64,000 nucleotides of DNA from Phocaeicola oris (GTDB lineage Bacteria > Bacteroidota > Bacteroidia > Bacteroidales > Bacteroidaceae): positions 62,001-126,000 of the forward strand of contig NZ_JAJLQX010000002.1 in NCBI RefSeq assembly GCF_021295095.1, in the 5' to 3' direction. Shown piece after piece: positions 1 to 9,525 of this stretch (positions within the stretch are counted from its first letter, which is position 1; the number at the start of each line of letters is the position of its first letter). The translations under genes were made by a program, and so were the position numbers. The notes beneath the pieces were generated by a model that was not told the DNA's origin, searched no databases, and saw only the letters and a list, made by a program, of their open reading frames with translations.

Positions 1-816
1 CGCGCCACCATTTACAGACACATAACCCACTTTTACAGCTGAGTTAGTTGTTCCTGCTTTCGGATAAGGAAACCGTTGGATAATAGGATAAATAGAATCT
101 ACATTATTAATAATATCGAACCAGCCGGTTCCACTTGTATCACTCTGCCAATAAGCAATATACTGACCATCTGAGCTCCAACGGAATCCATCACGACAGC
201 CAAACTCCTCTTCATACACCCAATCGAAAGTTCCATTGACAATGATGTCACTGCCATCCGTAGTCAGAGCGGTAACAATTCCGTCGGCTATGTTTTCTAC
301 ATACACATTATTCTGCGATACATACGCAACTTTCGTTCCATCCGGAGAGAATTTCGCGAACATCAACGTTGATTCCGGAAACTCCTTCCCCAACTGCTGC
401 ATTTCTCCATTTTGAGTGTCAAGTACATAGTAATCGCCCCGTGTATCATAACGCCAAACCCGCTTCGAATTCGTATAAACCAAAGCCTTAGTATTTTCTT
501 TATTGAATACGATATTACGTACCGTCATAGGCTTTCCCGTCTTCGGGTTAACCAACATTTTAGCCGGAATCAACACCTCTTTTGAATTGTCCTTCGCCTT
601 GTAAGCCACCACATCAAATCCACCATTCGCATTCCGCTCCCACTTCCAATAACGCTCGCCATCAACCATCCAGTTCACACTTCCTCCGCCTTCTGTCTTA
701 ATCAGCGTCCGATTGACTGCTTCTTCCAATGTAGGAATATGCTGCGCATTCAAGCTGGATGGTAAACTCAAAAGTCCTGCCACCAGCATCATAATAAATC
801 TTCTATTCATATTCAT
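1..816 (-). CDS. Dipeptidyl peptidase IV (S9B), N-terminal part, cut by window edge
   Basis: The reading frame is open from the window edge and gives the first 272 residues of a secreted prolyl dipeptidyl peptidase. It starts with a signal peptide (MNMNRRFIIMMLVAGLLSL...) ending near an LNAQ cleavage site. Beta-propeller sequence follows. The diagnostic DPP-IV glutamate motif DWVYEEEF lies near residues 197-204, followed by CRDGFRWSSDG and YWQSD. In this family the two Glu residues bind the substrate N-terminus. The catalytic Ser-Asp-His domain lies beyond position 1 and cannot be checked. Start 816 (or the in-frame ATG at 810) is chosen because the signal peptide begins there. The family releases X-Pro dipeptides in the periplasm. 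Confidence 0.9.
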   Translation of the reverse strand, partial: MNMNRRFIMMLVAGLLSLPSSLNAQHIPTLEEAVNRTLIKTEGGGSVNWMVDGERYWKWERNANGGFDVVAYKAKDNSKEVLIPAKMLVNPKTGKPMTVRNIVFNKENTKALVYTNSKRVWRYDTRGDYYVLDTQNGEMQQLGKEFPESTLMFAKFSPDGTKVAYVSQNNVYVENIADGIVTALTTDGSDIIVNGTFDWVYEEEFGCRDGFRWSSDGQYIAYWQSDTSGTGWFDIINNVDSIYPIIQRFPYPKAGTTNSAVKVGYVSVNGGA

Positions 817-865
817 ATAATTTGAACTTCACAATTTGTTTTGTTCGTCATACCGAACTAATTTG

Positions 866-873
866 TAAAGATA
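866..873 (-). promoter_or_regulatory. Possible -7 element for the DPP-IV gene
   Basis: On the minus strand the sequence is TATCTTTA, one base from the Bacteroidetes TAnnTTTG -7 consensus, about 50 bp upstream of the DPP-IV start. No clear -33 TTTG is seen, so this is tentative. The remaining bases of the 817-959 gap show only a short GTTCG/CGAAC dyad. Confidence 0.3.
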
Positions 874-959
874 CAAAATTCGATTTATCGTGCTGATATA
901 TTCGGAAAAAAGATTCCATTTTCATCTCCTTTCCGGTAGGTAATAATAGCCGGCTCAAA

Positions 960-1754
960 CTATTTCACACCATAAATAATACCGATGTTTGTCATCATCC
1001 CGGGCAAGCGCATCCATTTAGGAACAGGAATCTCTTTCTCTACATTAGGTATATAGCGGATTTCCTTAAAGCCCTCCTTCTTCAATTGGTCTACAAAAGC
1101 ATCAAAATCCCCATAAAGAGACTTTTGGCTGAAAAAGTCTTGTAATGAAAAATATCCGCCTTTCTTTAATACTCTCAATGTTTCTCGAATAAGAAACTGC
1201 TTATCAGAAACATTTCTAACCTCATGATATACAAAATTACTCACCACCGCATCAAACGATTCATCAGGAAAAGAAAGTTTCGCGGCATCTCCTTTTTGAA
1301 AACTGCACCTATCTGCTACCCCCTCCAAACTTGCATTCTGATCGCACATCTCTTTATCATAATCCCATATTAACCCCCAATAATCAATGCCAACACATTG
1401 TGCGTCTGCCCATTTCTTGGCGCAACGGATAGTGAGTGCTCCTGAACCACATCCTACATCAAGAAGTTTTCCTTTTCCGTCCCAAAGCAAATGGTTTGCT
1501 ACAAATTCATGCACCTTTCCCATCTGGTTTCCCTTATCAAAGGCAAACGCTCTACGAAGAGCATAAAAGTAAAATGTAAAAAATACACTTATAAACAAAG
1601 CTATGCCAGCTAAGATTTTCCATAGCCCCCTTTCTACAGAAAAGAAAAATGCTAATACAAGAAGTAATGCACAGACAATATCAATGAGATACCAAATATA
1701 CATTACCTTAATAGGTAACCAATTACTGTAATTAAGTTTCATTTTTTGTTTCAT
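960..1754 (-). CDS. Class I SAM-dependent methyltransferase with N-terminal membrane anchor
   Basis: A 264-residue protein. Residues about 18-38 and 45-65 are hydrophobic and probably form a two-helix membrane anchor. A Rossmann methyltransferase domain follows, with motif I LLDVGCGSGAL near residues 97-107, an acidic residue after strand 2 (GIDYW), a DAVVSNF motif IV-like segment and LRVLKKGGYF after strand 5. This is the generic UbiE/Methyltransf_11 fold. The substrate cannot be told from sequence. It is monocistronic on the minus strand, with 143 bp to the DPP-IV gene downstream. A possible minus-strand -7 element TATTTTTG lies at 1886-1893, which would give a leader of about 125 nt. Confidence 0.85.
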   Translation of the reverse strand: MKQKMKLNYSNWLPIKVMYIWYLIDIVCALLLVLAFFFSVERGLWKILAGIALFISVFFTFYFYALRRAFAFDKGNQMGKVHEFVANHLLWDGKGKLLDVGCGSGALTIRCAKKWADAQCVGIDYWGLIWDYDKEMCDQNASLEGVADRCSFQKGDAAKLSFPDESFDAVVSNFVYHEVRNVSDKQFLIRETLRVLKKGGYFSLQDFFSQKSLYGDFDAFVDQLKKEGFKEIRYIPNVEKEIPVPKWMRLPGMMTNIGIIYGVK

Positions 1755-2073
1755 ATCATCCTATTTTTTTATTGATACTATAGATACATTTCGTTCTTTT
1801 CGATGAATACCTTCACTTGGCTGAAACCGGATGAAAGAAGAAAATACTTTCATATAATTATACGCATAATCGTTAACTTTATGTACAAAAATACGGTAGC
1901 TACAATCTAATGTCAATACCTAATAATTGGTAAATTAGAATTTCAACGTTTCACTTTTTTAATTAGCAAAAAGAACAATACATATTCATTCTGCGCTTAT
2001 TTTGTTAATAACATTAAATTTTGAAAACAAACAAAGCTCATTGTCTTAAAATCATTTAAATTATATCACTTTT

Positions 2074-2118
2074 ATAGTACTATGCAATACAAGGTACTAA
2101 GATTTATATATATCTTTG
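2074..2118 (+). promoter_or_regulatory. Promoter and likely autoregulatory operator of padR-pspC
   Basis: The -7 element TATCTTTG is at 2111-2118. Upstream, ATAGTACTAT at 2074-2083 is a perfect 10-bp palindrome, and TAGTAC (2075-2080) is repeated inverted as GTACTA at 2094-2099. Dyads of this kind are typical of PadR repressor sites, and the site abuts the promoter of a padR gene, so autoregulation is inferred. The rest of the 1755-2128 gap is AT-rich with nothing else recognisable. Confidence 0.55.
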
Positions 2119-2173
2119 TAACGCCAAGATGTATGAAGGCCTAAGATTCTTGATAATACTTAATAGAATAGAA

Positions 2174-2515
2174 ATGAATACAGAAAATGCAAAATCACAG
2201 ATGAGAAAAGGGATGCTTGAGTATTGCGTCATGCTCCTTTTACACCGTGCAGCTTCCTATGCAACCGACATCATTTCGCAGTTAAAAGATGCTGAACTGA
2301 TAGTTGTTGAAGGAACGCTGTATCCCCTGTTATCCCGTCTGAAAAATGACGGTCTACTGGCTTATGAATGGAAAGAATCAACTCAAGGCCCTCCAAGAAA
2401 ATATTACAAGTTGACAGATCAAGGCATCATCGCGCTAAAAGATATGGATGAAGCTTGGAGCGGACTGATCAGAACAGTTGATTTGTTAAAGGTAAACCAA
2501 GAATCTAATAACTGA
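2174..2515 (+). CDS. PadR-family transcriptional regulator
   Basis: A 113-residue winged-helix repressor. The block QMRKGMLEYCVMLLLHR, then GTLYPLLSRLKNDGLL and GPPRKYYKLTDQG, is the PadR signature of recognition helix and wing. An upstream in-frame ATG at 2129 exists but would begin only about 10 nt after the -7 element at 2111-2118. The ATG at 2174, where family homology begins (MNTENAKSQMRKG), is preferred. It lies 26 bp upstream of a PspC-domain gene. In Bacteroidetes this PadR-PspC pair is a common two-gene envelope-stress unit, and PadR probably represses both genes. Confidence 0.85.
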   Translation: MNTENAKSQMRKGMLEYCVMLLLHRAASYATDIISQLKDAELIVVEGTLYPLLSRLKNDGLLAYEWKESTQGPPRKYYKLTDQGIIALKDMDEAWSGLIRTVDLLKVNQESNN

Positions 2516-2541
2516 AACATTTAATATTAAAGTACACTACA

Positions 2542-4221
2542 ATGAAAAAGAATATAACCATCAACTTATTTGGTACTCTCTATTCAATTGACGAGGACGC
2601 ATACGAACTCCTGAAGAAATATGAGGACAATATGCGCAGTTACTACAGTCGCCGCGAAGGTGGTGAGGAAATAGCAGATGATGTGGAACATCGTGTTGCC
2701 GAACTTTTCGTCGAACTCCGCGAGCAAGGTATTGAAGCTATCACCATAGAACATGTGGAAGAGATTATTCGTCGCATCGGTGACCCTCAAGAAATGGAAG
2801 AAGGTTGTGAAGATGAAGAAGAGGATAATAAAAAGAAAACTGAGCAAAAGTCAGCTACCGCTTCCAATGAAGAAAAACCGGTTCACCGTCTGTTCCGCGA
2901 TCCGGAAGATAAGATGATTGGCGGAGTTATTTCAGGTATTACTAAATACTTCGGATGGAAAGACCCTTTGCCATGGCGAATTATCTTCGTCCTGCTTTGT
3001 ATCTTCTCTTATTCTATATTATTTTGGATTTACATTATCTGCTGGGCATTGATTCCGGAAGCGATTACTGCCGAAGAGCGTTTACAGATGAAAGGGGAAC
3101 CGGTAAATCCAAAGACGATTAACGAGGAGTTAATGAACGGAATTAATAAGACAAAAGAATATGTTAACAACCCGAATAACCAACATGCGGCACGTGGATG
3201 TTTGGCTACAGGAGTAAAAATCATTCTTTTCTGCATTGGAGCTTTCTTTGTATTTACTTTCGGAACAGCTTTAATAGGAGTCCTTATAGCATTAATAACA
3301 GCTGCAATAGCCACTATATTTGGCATTGGAGTGTTGGGGGCAGATATTCCTAATCTGATTACACCGGAAACCTATCAGTTTATATCCGGATTCCCTAAAT
3401 GGACTATTTGGGCATTCGCCATTTCATCCATATTAGTTCTTATTATTCCTATCATTCTCATTATCCGTGCCATGTTCAAAAAGCCCAACACCCCTTCTAT
3501 GACATGGGAAAGCAAAGTGGGTGTCTTTTTAACTTGGCTGATAGCCTTGGCCATAGCTATTGCATGCATCTGTTTAGCCGGAGCAAGAATCGCAGCTTAT
3601 GAAGAAAACTATCAAAAGATAGAAGCCGTTGATAATACCCGCGACGGTATCTACATGGAAAAACACAGTTGGGATTATCTGGATGATAACGGATGGAATA
3701 TTATTTCGTATGTCAACGGCAGTGATAGGATTCACGGATGGGGTGTAGACCCACGTACAAATGAGAATACGGAATGTCTCAGTATCAAAGGGAAAGAAGG
3801 CAATTCTTCGTCATTGAAGTATCAGCTTGAGAAGAACACCAATGTACGAAAAGGAGCTTATCGCATTGAAGCTATTGTCTATGCCAATGGTCAAGGCAAT
3901 GCCATCTACGCTTTACCCGATGATAAGAAAATAACCATCGGCATTCCAACATACAGCCATAGCAACTTTGCCAATATAGATTTTGCTTCCGCTTCTAAAA
4001 TCCCATATTTCAATCCTACGGATACAACAGATTGGAAAGGATTTCAAAATAGCGCAGAAGAACATAAATGGAATTACGTTTACAAAGAGTTTAACGTGAA
4101 AAGTGACGGTTCGTTAAAATATGGCGTAACGAATTCCATTGATTATAACTATAACCCTTGGACCGGTGGCAAATGTGATATAATGGACTTAAGATTGACA
4201 AGAATTGCAAATAGTAAATAA
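2542..4221 (+). CDS. PspC-domain membrane protein
   Basis: A 559-residue protein. The N-terminus (MKKNITINLFGTLYSID...) is a cytoplasmic domain with acidic helices up to residue 105. A PspC domain lies at about 112-175 (RLFRDPEDKMIGGVISGITKYFG, then a long membrane helix and CWALIPEA). Further hydrophobic stretches occur near residues 225-265, 290-310 and 330-350. The C-terminal 190 residues look extracytoplasmic. PspC proteins sense envelope stress in the phage-shock family; here the role is inferred from the domain and the PadR partner. It is probably co-transcribed with padR. Confidence 0.85.
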   Translation: MKKNITINLFGTLYSIDEDAYELLKKYEDNMRSYYSRREGGEEIADDVEHRVAELFVELREQGIEAITIEHVEEIIRRIGDPQEMEEGCEDEEEDNKKKTEQKSATASNEEKPVHRLFRDPEDKMIGGVISGITKYFGWKDPLPWRIIFVLLCIFSYSILFWIYIICWALIPEAITAEERLQMKGEPVNPKTINEELMNGINKTKEYVNNPNNQHAARGCLATGVKIILFCIGAFFVFTFGTALIGVLIALITAAIATIFGIGVLGADIPNLITPETYQFISGFPKWTIWAFAISSILVLIIPIILIIRAMFKKPNTPSMTWESKVGVFLTWLIALAIAIACICLAGARIAAYEENYQKIEAVDNTRDGIYMEKHSWDYLDDNGWNIISYVNGSDRIHGWGVDPRTNENTECLSIKGKEGNSSSLKYQLEKNTNVRKGAYRIEAIVYANGQGNAIYALPDDKKITIGIPTYSHSNFANIDFASASKIPYFNPTDTTDWKGFQNSAEEHKWNYVYKEFNVKSDGSLKYGVTNSIDYNYNPWTGGKCDIMDLRLTRIANSK

Positions 4222-4254
4222 ATCTGTAAGATAATTAATTATTATTGTTGATAA

Positions 4255-4290
4255 GTAGCACAAAGAAAAAAAACTTTATCTTTGTGCTAC
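4255..4290 (+). promoter_or_regulatory. 11-bp inverted repeat containing a -7 promoter element
   Basis: GTAGCACAAAG (4255-4265) and CTTTGTGCTAC (4280-4290) are perfect inverted copies separated by 14 nt. The promoter -7 element TATCTTTG (4277-4284) overlaps the right arm and lies 31 bp upstream of the barrel gene at 4315. The hairpin may also end the padR-pspC transcript, but no T-run follows. An operator or a combined terminator-promoter are both possible. Confidence 0.5.
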
Positions 4291-4314
4291 TATGAATTAA
4301 ACTTTTGTTAGTAA

Positions 4315-6792
4315 ATGAAAAACATATCGTCACTTTGCGCGCTCCTATTTCTCATTCTTTTAGGATACACACCTTTCATTTGCGCACAAACATTATCCGA
4401 CTACTCCGTGAAGGGAGTATTAGTCGACTCTATCACTCTCGAAAAAGAGCCGTATGCAACTATCCGCATTATGAAGCAAGCAGATCTGAAGAATCCGGTA
4501 AAACTTGCTGTAACCGACATCAACGGAAAGTTTAATGAAAGAATCCCCGCAATAGGAAAATTCCTTCTGACTATCACTTCCATTGGAAAGAAAACCGTCA
4601 TTAAGAACTTTGAGGTTACTCCAACTAAAAAACATATAGATTTAGGAACTCTTTACACAAAAGAATCGACTGAAGAATTAAAAGGTGTTGAGGTGGTGGC
4701 GCAGAAACCTTTGGTAAAAGCTGAAATAGATAAAATATCGTATAGCATAGAGGATGACCCGGACTCAAAGACAAATACGACGCTTGAAATGCTCCGGAAA
4801 GTTCCTCTGGTCACAGTAGACGGTGAGGATAATATTCAAGTTAACGGTTCAAGTAGCTTTAAAGTCTATGTAAACGGAAAACCGAATTCATTGATGAGCA
4901 ATAATCCTAAAGAGGTGTTACGTAGTTTGCCGGCTACCTCCATTAAAACTATTGAAGTCATCACTGAACCCGGAGCCAAATATGACGCCGAAGGTGTAGG
5001 CGGAATACTGAACATCATTACCACAGGGACAAAAATGGAAGGATATACCGCAACTCTCAGCGCAAGAGCTTCAAACACCGGCATAGGCGCCAATGCTTAT
5101 TCTACTGTTCAAATTGGTAAGGTTACGCTTACGGGGAACTACTCGTATAATTACGAAAATGAGCCTAAATCAATCATTGACGAAGGACGTGAAGATTATA
5201 CTTCGGATAAATACTATAACTTGGTATCTCATAATGAAAGAAAGAATAAAGGGAATTTTCAGCTTGGACAATTGGAGGGCAGTTATGAGATTGACTCTCT
5301 GAATTTGGTCACCTTTAATGCAAACATGTTCGGAGGCTCTTTCCGTTCACCTACCAATTGGTCTTCACACATGTTTAATAAAAGCGGTGATTTGATGTAC
5401 GCTTATCACAGAGGAGGTTATAGCAAAAATTCATTCGGTAATGTGGGCGCGAACTTAGATTACCAACACTCATTCAAAAAGAAAGGCAAATATCTGACTC
5501 TTTCATATAAATTAGATTACACTCCCAACGGATTTAAATCGGAGACAACATACGACAGTCTGTATCAAGTTCCTTACATCCTACGCGAACAGTATTCCGA
5601 TATTGATTCCCATACTACGGAGCATACCGCACAGTTGGATCTCGTTAATCCCATTACGGATAAACACTATATTGACTTCGGAGCCAAATATATCTACCGT
5701 ATCAACTATAGCGATGCTAAAATGTATCAGGCAAATGATAATGGGACATTGGAATATTATGAAGCAGGAAGTTCCAAGTATCAGCAAGACCGAAATATCA
5801 TAGCCGGTTATTTTGATTATCAACTGAAGCTGACAAAGTGGGGATTCAAGGCCGGTTTCCGATACGAACATACCTTTATGGATGTAAAATATGATCTCAC
5901 TCCGGAACGAAACTTTCATACGAATTATGACGATATTGTCCCTACAGTGAACATCTCGTACATGTTAGCACAGACCAAGACTCTCCGGTTTAATTACAAT
6001 TTAAGAATTAATCGTCCGAGTATCTGGTATCTGAACCCTTTCGTTGATAGGTCGGACCCTAATTCAATCAGCTATGGCAATCCTGATTTAGATACGGAAA
6101 AGGCACATAATTTAGGACTGACATTCAGCAGTTTCTCCCAAAAGTTTAATATAAACACAGGATTCAACTATTTCTTTATCAACAATGGAATAGAACGATA
6201 CCAATTTATAAACAACGGAGTATTGGAAACAACTTTCGGAAATGTAGGACATACGCAAAACGTGGGCTACAATATGTGGGTCAACTGGAATCCGACGAAT
6301 AACACCCGTATTTCTATTAATGGGAGCGAGAGATATTCGGACTATAAGAGTGATGAATTGAACGCGCGCCGACATGGTTGGTCTACCAACTTATTCGGTA
6401 ACATACAACAAACTCTGCCATGGAAACTCCGTTTTAGTATGTATGGAGGCGGTTCAACAAAACACGTCACGCTCCAAGGTACCGTTTCTTCCTCTCATTA
6501 CTATGGTATTAGCCTAAGCAAATCATTCCTGAAGGAGGATCGTTTGAACATATCCGCTTATGCTAATCATTTTCTTTCACAATATACCACATATCGCGAC
6601 GAGAAAACTACAGACACCTTCCATTCATGGAGTGAGTCAAGGTATCCGTCTCGCGGATTCGCCATCAATATCAGTTGGAGATTTGGTAAGCTGAATGCAC
6701 AAGTCAAGCATACAAACCGAAGCATCATCAATGATGATACAAAAGCCGGTGGAAACAGTCAAGGACAAAGTGAAACAGGTGGAGGGAATTAA
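4315..6792 (+). CDS. TonB-receptor-like outer-membrane beta-barrel protein (OMP_b-brl family)
   Basis: An 825-residue outer-membrane protein. A signal peptide occupies residues 1-25 (cut near FICAQ). A carboxypeptidase-regulatory-like beta-sandwich follows at about 30-115 (VKGVLVDSITLEKEPYATIRI), then a plug-like domain at about 120-235 (LEMLRKVPLVTVDGEDNIQVNG, INVITEPG-type ending IIEVITEPGAKYDAEGVGGILNIIT). The rest is a barrel ending in NISWRFGKL before a short hydrophilic tail. No TonB box is evident and there is no SusD partner, which fits the OMP_b-brl_3 branch rather than a nutrient SusC. The ligand is unknown. Its own promoter lies at 4277-4284. Confidence 0.85.
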   Translation: MKNISSLCALLFLILLGYTPFICAQTLSDYSVKGVLVDSITLEKEPYATIRIMKQADLKNPVKLAVTDINGKFNERIPAIGKFLLTITSIGKKTVIKNFEVTPTKKHIDLGTLYTKESTEELKGVEVVAQKPLVKAEIDKISYSIEDDPDSKTNTTLEMLRKVPLVTVDGEDNIQVNGSSSFKVYVNGKPNSLMSNNPKEVLRSLPATSIKTIEVITEPGAKYDAEGVGGILNIITTGTKMEGYTATLSARASNTGIGANAYSTVQIGKVTLTGNYSYNYENEPKSIIDEGREDYTSDKYYNLVSHNERKNKGNFQLGQLEGSYEIDSLNLVTFNANMFGGSFRSPTNWSSHMFNKSGDLMYAYHRGGYSKNSFGNVGANLDYQHSFKKKGKYLTLSYKLDYTPNGFKSETTYDSLYQVPYILREQYSDIDSHTTEHTAQLDLVNPITDKHYIDFGAKYIYRINYSDAKMYQANDNGTLEYYEAGSSKYQQDRNIIAGYFDYQLKLTKWGFKAGFRYEHTFMDVKYDLTPERNFHTNYDDIVPTVNISYMLAQTKTLRFNYNLRINRPSIWYLNPFVDRSDPNSISYGNPDLDTEKAHNLGLTFSSFSQKFNINTGFNYFFINNGIERYQFINNGVLETTFGNVGHTQNVGYNMWVNWNPTNNTRISINGSERYSDYKSDELNARRHGWSTNLFGNIQQTLPWKLRFSMYGGGSTKHVTLQGTVSSSHYYGISLSKSFLKEDRLNISAYANHFLSQYTTYRDEKTTDTFHSWSESRYPSRGFAINISWRFGKLNAQVKHTNRSIINDDTKAGGNSQGQSETGGGN

Positions 6793-6881
6793 ATAAAAGT
6801 GAGTTCAACGAATTAATTCTATAACTTTGCGATTGGTTGGACAACAACATCTAAATAGATAAGCATCGTTTCTATAAAACA

Positions 6882-7023
6882 TACTGATGAGTTAAAAAAG
6901 CGATACGCATGAATTACCCAACTCATACGCATGACTTGACAAACTCATACGCATCATTCGATCAACTCATACGCATGAGTTGATCAAAACTTCTGATGAT
7001 TTAAGCAACTCATGCGTATCACT
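6882..7023. repeat. 22-bp palindromic repeat array A
   Basis: About six units, with cores such as CATACGCATGA recurring at a 22-bp period; units starting at 6919, 6941 and 6963 are clearest. The unit at 6963 is nearly a full palindrome (AACTCATACGCATGAGTT). The array fills the gap between the convergent barrel gene (+) and S37 peptidase gene (-). It belongs to the same family as the arrays at 12544, 24791 and 33821. Confidence 0.8.
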
Positions 7024-8319
7024 TCACTCGTTCAACCAATCATTGAGCAAATTCTTAATCTGTGTCTGCTCCTTCTCCGGCATTGTTCCTATTCGGGTTG
7101 CATGACATCCGCCATCTTGAACAAATATGTGTAAATTCTTTTTATGTTTTAAATCCAGCCATTGGAATACCCCCGAAGCAGACCATGGGTCAATGCTGCC
7201 ATAGATATAAATCATCTTCGGATCGTTCTCTTTCAAGAACTTAGTAACCTTTTGGGCAACGGCCTTATCGAACTTCACCCCTTTTAATTCATCGGGTAAC
7301 ATCAGTCGGTTAACCCAACCTTTTGCCGATTTCAGGCGCAAATACTTTTTAAAAGGCTTGGTATCGTATCCATAATAACCAAGTTCTTTGGCCGCTTGAA
7401 CAAAGAAAGACTTGAAATAGCCTTCACGATTAAAGTTCGACGGATCAGACTGTTTCATCCAGTGGTCAAATATTTCCTTATCGGATGCCGTAACAGCAGG
7501 AATCTTATCCATGGTAACTCCCCACTGCCAAATAGCAAACGAGTATTCCAATACACAATAGTCGTACAGCTCATCTAAAGGAACCGAATAAGACAGTTTT
7601 TTATCGGCGATATACTCATCGAACATCGGCTGAAGCGTAGCACGCCGCTTCAGAACTTCCAACTGAAAATCCTGCACTTTCTTTCTATCCTCAGCTGTCG
7701 ATACATTATTGATGAACGGTTCATGACGCCCATCCTCTATTCCGTAATTCAACGGAGCAACATAAGGCACGGAAATATCGACATCATCCGGATAGAATGT
7801 ACGATAAAACATCGTAGTTTGTCCGCCTTTGCTGATACCTGTCGCTATCCATTTATTCGGATAAATAGCTTTAAAAGCATTTCGGACAGCATGTAAGTCA
7901 TCCACCGACTGCTCAACTGTCAGGTACTTCCAGTCTTTTGGTTGCGGAGTAGACTCTAAGAAATAACGATACTCTACTACAATTAAATTTGTATTATAAA
8001 GCTTTGAAATTTCTTCTTCATACTTAGGCCTTTCGGCATACATGGCTCCATACCCTTCAGTCACAATAACTGTTGGGCGATCGAAACCACGATGCATCAC
8101 ATACACCCGTTGAGTAAATGTACCCATCGCAGGATTCTTGTGATCGATAGGTTGTACGAAATAAGTCACATACTTCTCAGGGAAAACCGTTGATTCCAAA
8201 GGCTTGAACTCTTTTATCTCCGACATGGTTGAAAGTTTGTCTTTCAGCATATTCTGTGCAGAAAGCACACTGCAAACCATCGCCAACACGAAAAGTAAAC
8301 CAAATTTTATACTTCTCAT
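7024..8319 (-). CDS. Secreted S37-family peptidase (PS-10 type aminopeptidase)
   Basis: A 431-residue alpha/beta-hydrolase peptidase. The signal peptide is MRSIKFGLLFVLAMVCSVLS followed by AQN. The nucleophile elbow GISKGG carries the catalytic Ser. The Asp is probably in YGSIDPWSASG and the His in DGGCHATRIG near the C-terminus. Family members are secreted tripeptidyl or prolyl-type aminopeptidases. The longer frame starts at 8349, but the -7 element at 8347-8354 lies over that codon and the signal peptide begins at 8319, so 8319 is used. It is monocistronic, downstream of the gcvT terminator. Confidence 0.85.
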   Translation of the reverse strand: MRSIKFGLLFVLAMVCSVLSAQNMLKDKLSTMSEIKEFKPLESTVFPEKYVTYFVQPIDHKNPAMGTFTQRVYVMHRGFDRPTVIVTEGYGAMYAERPKYEEEISKLYNTNLIVVEYRYFLESTPQPKDWKYLTVEQSVDDLHAVRNAFKAIYPNKWIATGISKGGQTTMFYRTFYPDDVDISVPYVAPLNYGIEDGRHEPFINNVSTAEDRKKVQDFQLEVLKRRATLQPMFDEYIADKKLSYSVPLDELYDYCVLEYSFAIWQWGVTMDKIPAVTASDKEIFDHWMKQSDPSNFNREGYFKSFFVQAAKELGYYGYDTKPFKKYLRLKSAKGWVNRLMLPDELKGVKFDKAVAQKVTKFLKENDPKMIYIYGSIDPWSASGVFQWLDLKHKKNLHIFVQDGGCHATRIGTMPEKEQTQIKNLLNDWLNE

Positions 8320-8346
8320 AACAATATCAAAATTTAATATGATGCT

Positions 8347-8354
8347 CAAAGATA
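8347..8354 (-). promoter_or_regulatory. -7 element for the S37 peptidase gene
   Basis: The minus strand reads TATCTTTG, a perfect match to the Bacteroidetes -7 consensus, with a leader of about 20 nt to the start at 8319. Confidence 0.6.
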
Positions 8355-8360
8355 ATAAAA

Positions 8361-8387
8361 GCGGCTGAATTCATACAATTCAGCCGC
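8361..8387 (-). terminator. Rho-independent terminator of gcvT
   Basis: GCGGCTGAATT and AATTCAGCCGC form an 11-bp perfect stem with a 5-nt loop. On the minus strand TTTT follows directly. It lies 24 bp past the gcvT stop codon. Confidence 0.85.
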
Positions 8388-8410
8388 CAATATTTCAAAA
8401 AGAATTAACC

Positions 8411-9502
8411 TTATACACGGAAAGGCGGTTTAGCAACTACAGCTTTCAGCTTACGTCCTCGAACGTCAATATATATTTCAGTATCCAACTTAGCGTATGC
8501 TGTTTTTACATAACCCATTCCAATTCCAACTTTCAGAGTTGGAGAAACAGTACCACTGGTAACATGACCGATAATGTTACCCTCTGCGTCTACAAAATCA
8601 TAATGCTCACGTGGAATACCACGGTCTATCATTTTAAAATGAATCAGCTTACGCTCCACACCTTCTGCTTTCTGTTTCTCAAGATATGCACGATTAGTAA
8701 AGTTCTTCCCTTCGGCAAACTTGGTAATCCAGCCTAACCCTGCCTCAAGAGGAGAAGTTGTGTCATCCAAATCATTTCCATATAAACAGAAACCGGCTTC
8801 CAGACGTAATGTATCGCGGGCACCCAAACCGATTGGTTTGATTCCTTCCGGTTCACCTGCCTTAAATAAAGCCTCCCAAATAGTTTGAGCGTATTCCGGA
8901 TAAAAATAAAGTTCAAAACCTCCGGCACCCGTATAACCGGTAGCCGAGATGATGACCTGCTTCACACCGGCAACTTCTCCGACAGCAAATCCATAGAACG
9001 GAATATCTGCTAAATTAACTGCCGTCAACTTTTGAATTACCTCTTGTGCCTTCGGGCCTTGAATAGCCAGCTGAGCCATACGATCAGACGCATTCTCTAC
9101 TTCCGCGCCAATCCGGTTATGAGATGTTACCCAATTCCAGTCTTTTTCGATGTTAGCCGCATTAACTACCATCAAATACTTTTCAGGTTCAAAATGATAA
9201 ATCACGATATCGTCCACAATACCTCCCGTCTCATTCGGAAGACAAGAATACTGAGCCTTTCCAATAGGAAGAGTCGCTACATTATTTGATGTGATGCTCT
9301 GCAAAAGATCCAATGCTTTCGGACCTTTAAACCAGAACTCACCCATGTGAGAAACGTCAAATACGCCTACACCATGACAAACCGTAAGATGTTCCTCAAT
9401 GATGCTTGTATACTGAATAGGCATGTTATAACCGGCAAATTCATGCATCTTTGCTCCAAGCGCGATATGTATCGCTGTAAAAGGGGTTGTTTTTAATTCC
9501 AT
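8411..9502 (-). CDS. gcvT: Aminomethyltransferase (glycine cleavage T protein)
   Basis: A 363-residue cytoplasmic enzyme of standard T-protein length. It transfers the aminomethyl group from lipoyl-H protein to tetrahydrofolate, releasing ammonia. Visible hallmarks are [12 protein letters not shown] near the N-terminus, FDVSHMGE, the conserved [15 protein letters not shown] folate region, [13 protein letters not shown], and [22 protein letters not shown]. It is the second gene of a pepT-gcvT pair (23-bp gap) and is closed by the terminator at 8361-8387. No gcvH, gcvP or glycine riboswitch is visible nearby. Confidence 0.95.
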   Translation of the reverse strand: MELKTTPFTAIHIALGAKMHEFAGYNMPIQYTSIIEEHLTVCHGVGVFDVSHMGEFWFKGPKALDLLQSITSNNVATLPIGKAQYSCLPNETGGIVDDIVIYHFEPEKYLMVVNAANIEKDWNWVTSHNRIGAEVENASDRMAQLAIQGPKAQEVIQKLTAVNLADIPFYGFAVGEVAGVKQVIISATGYTGAGGFELYFYPEYAQTIWEALFKAGEPEGIKPIGLGARDTLRLEAGFCLYGNDLDDTTSPLEAGLGWITKFAEGKNFTNRAYLEKQKAEGVERKLIHFKMIDRGIPREHYDFVDAEGNIIGHVTSGTVSPTLKVGIGMGYVKTAYAKLDTEIYIDVRGRKLKAVVAKPPFRV

Positions 9503-9525
9503 AGTTTAAATTATCTTGATTATTT

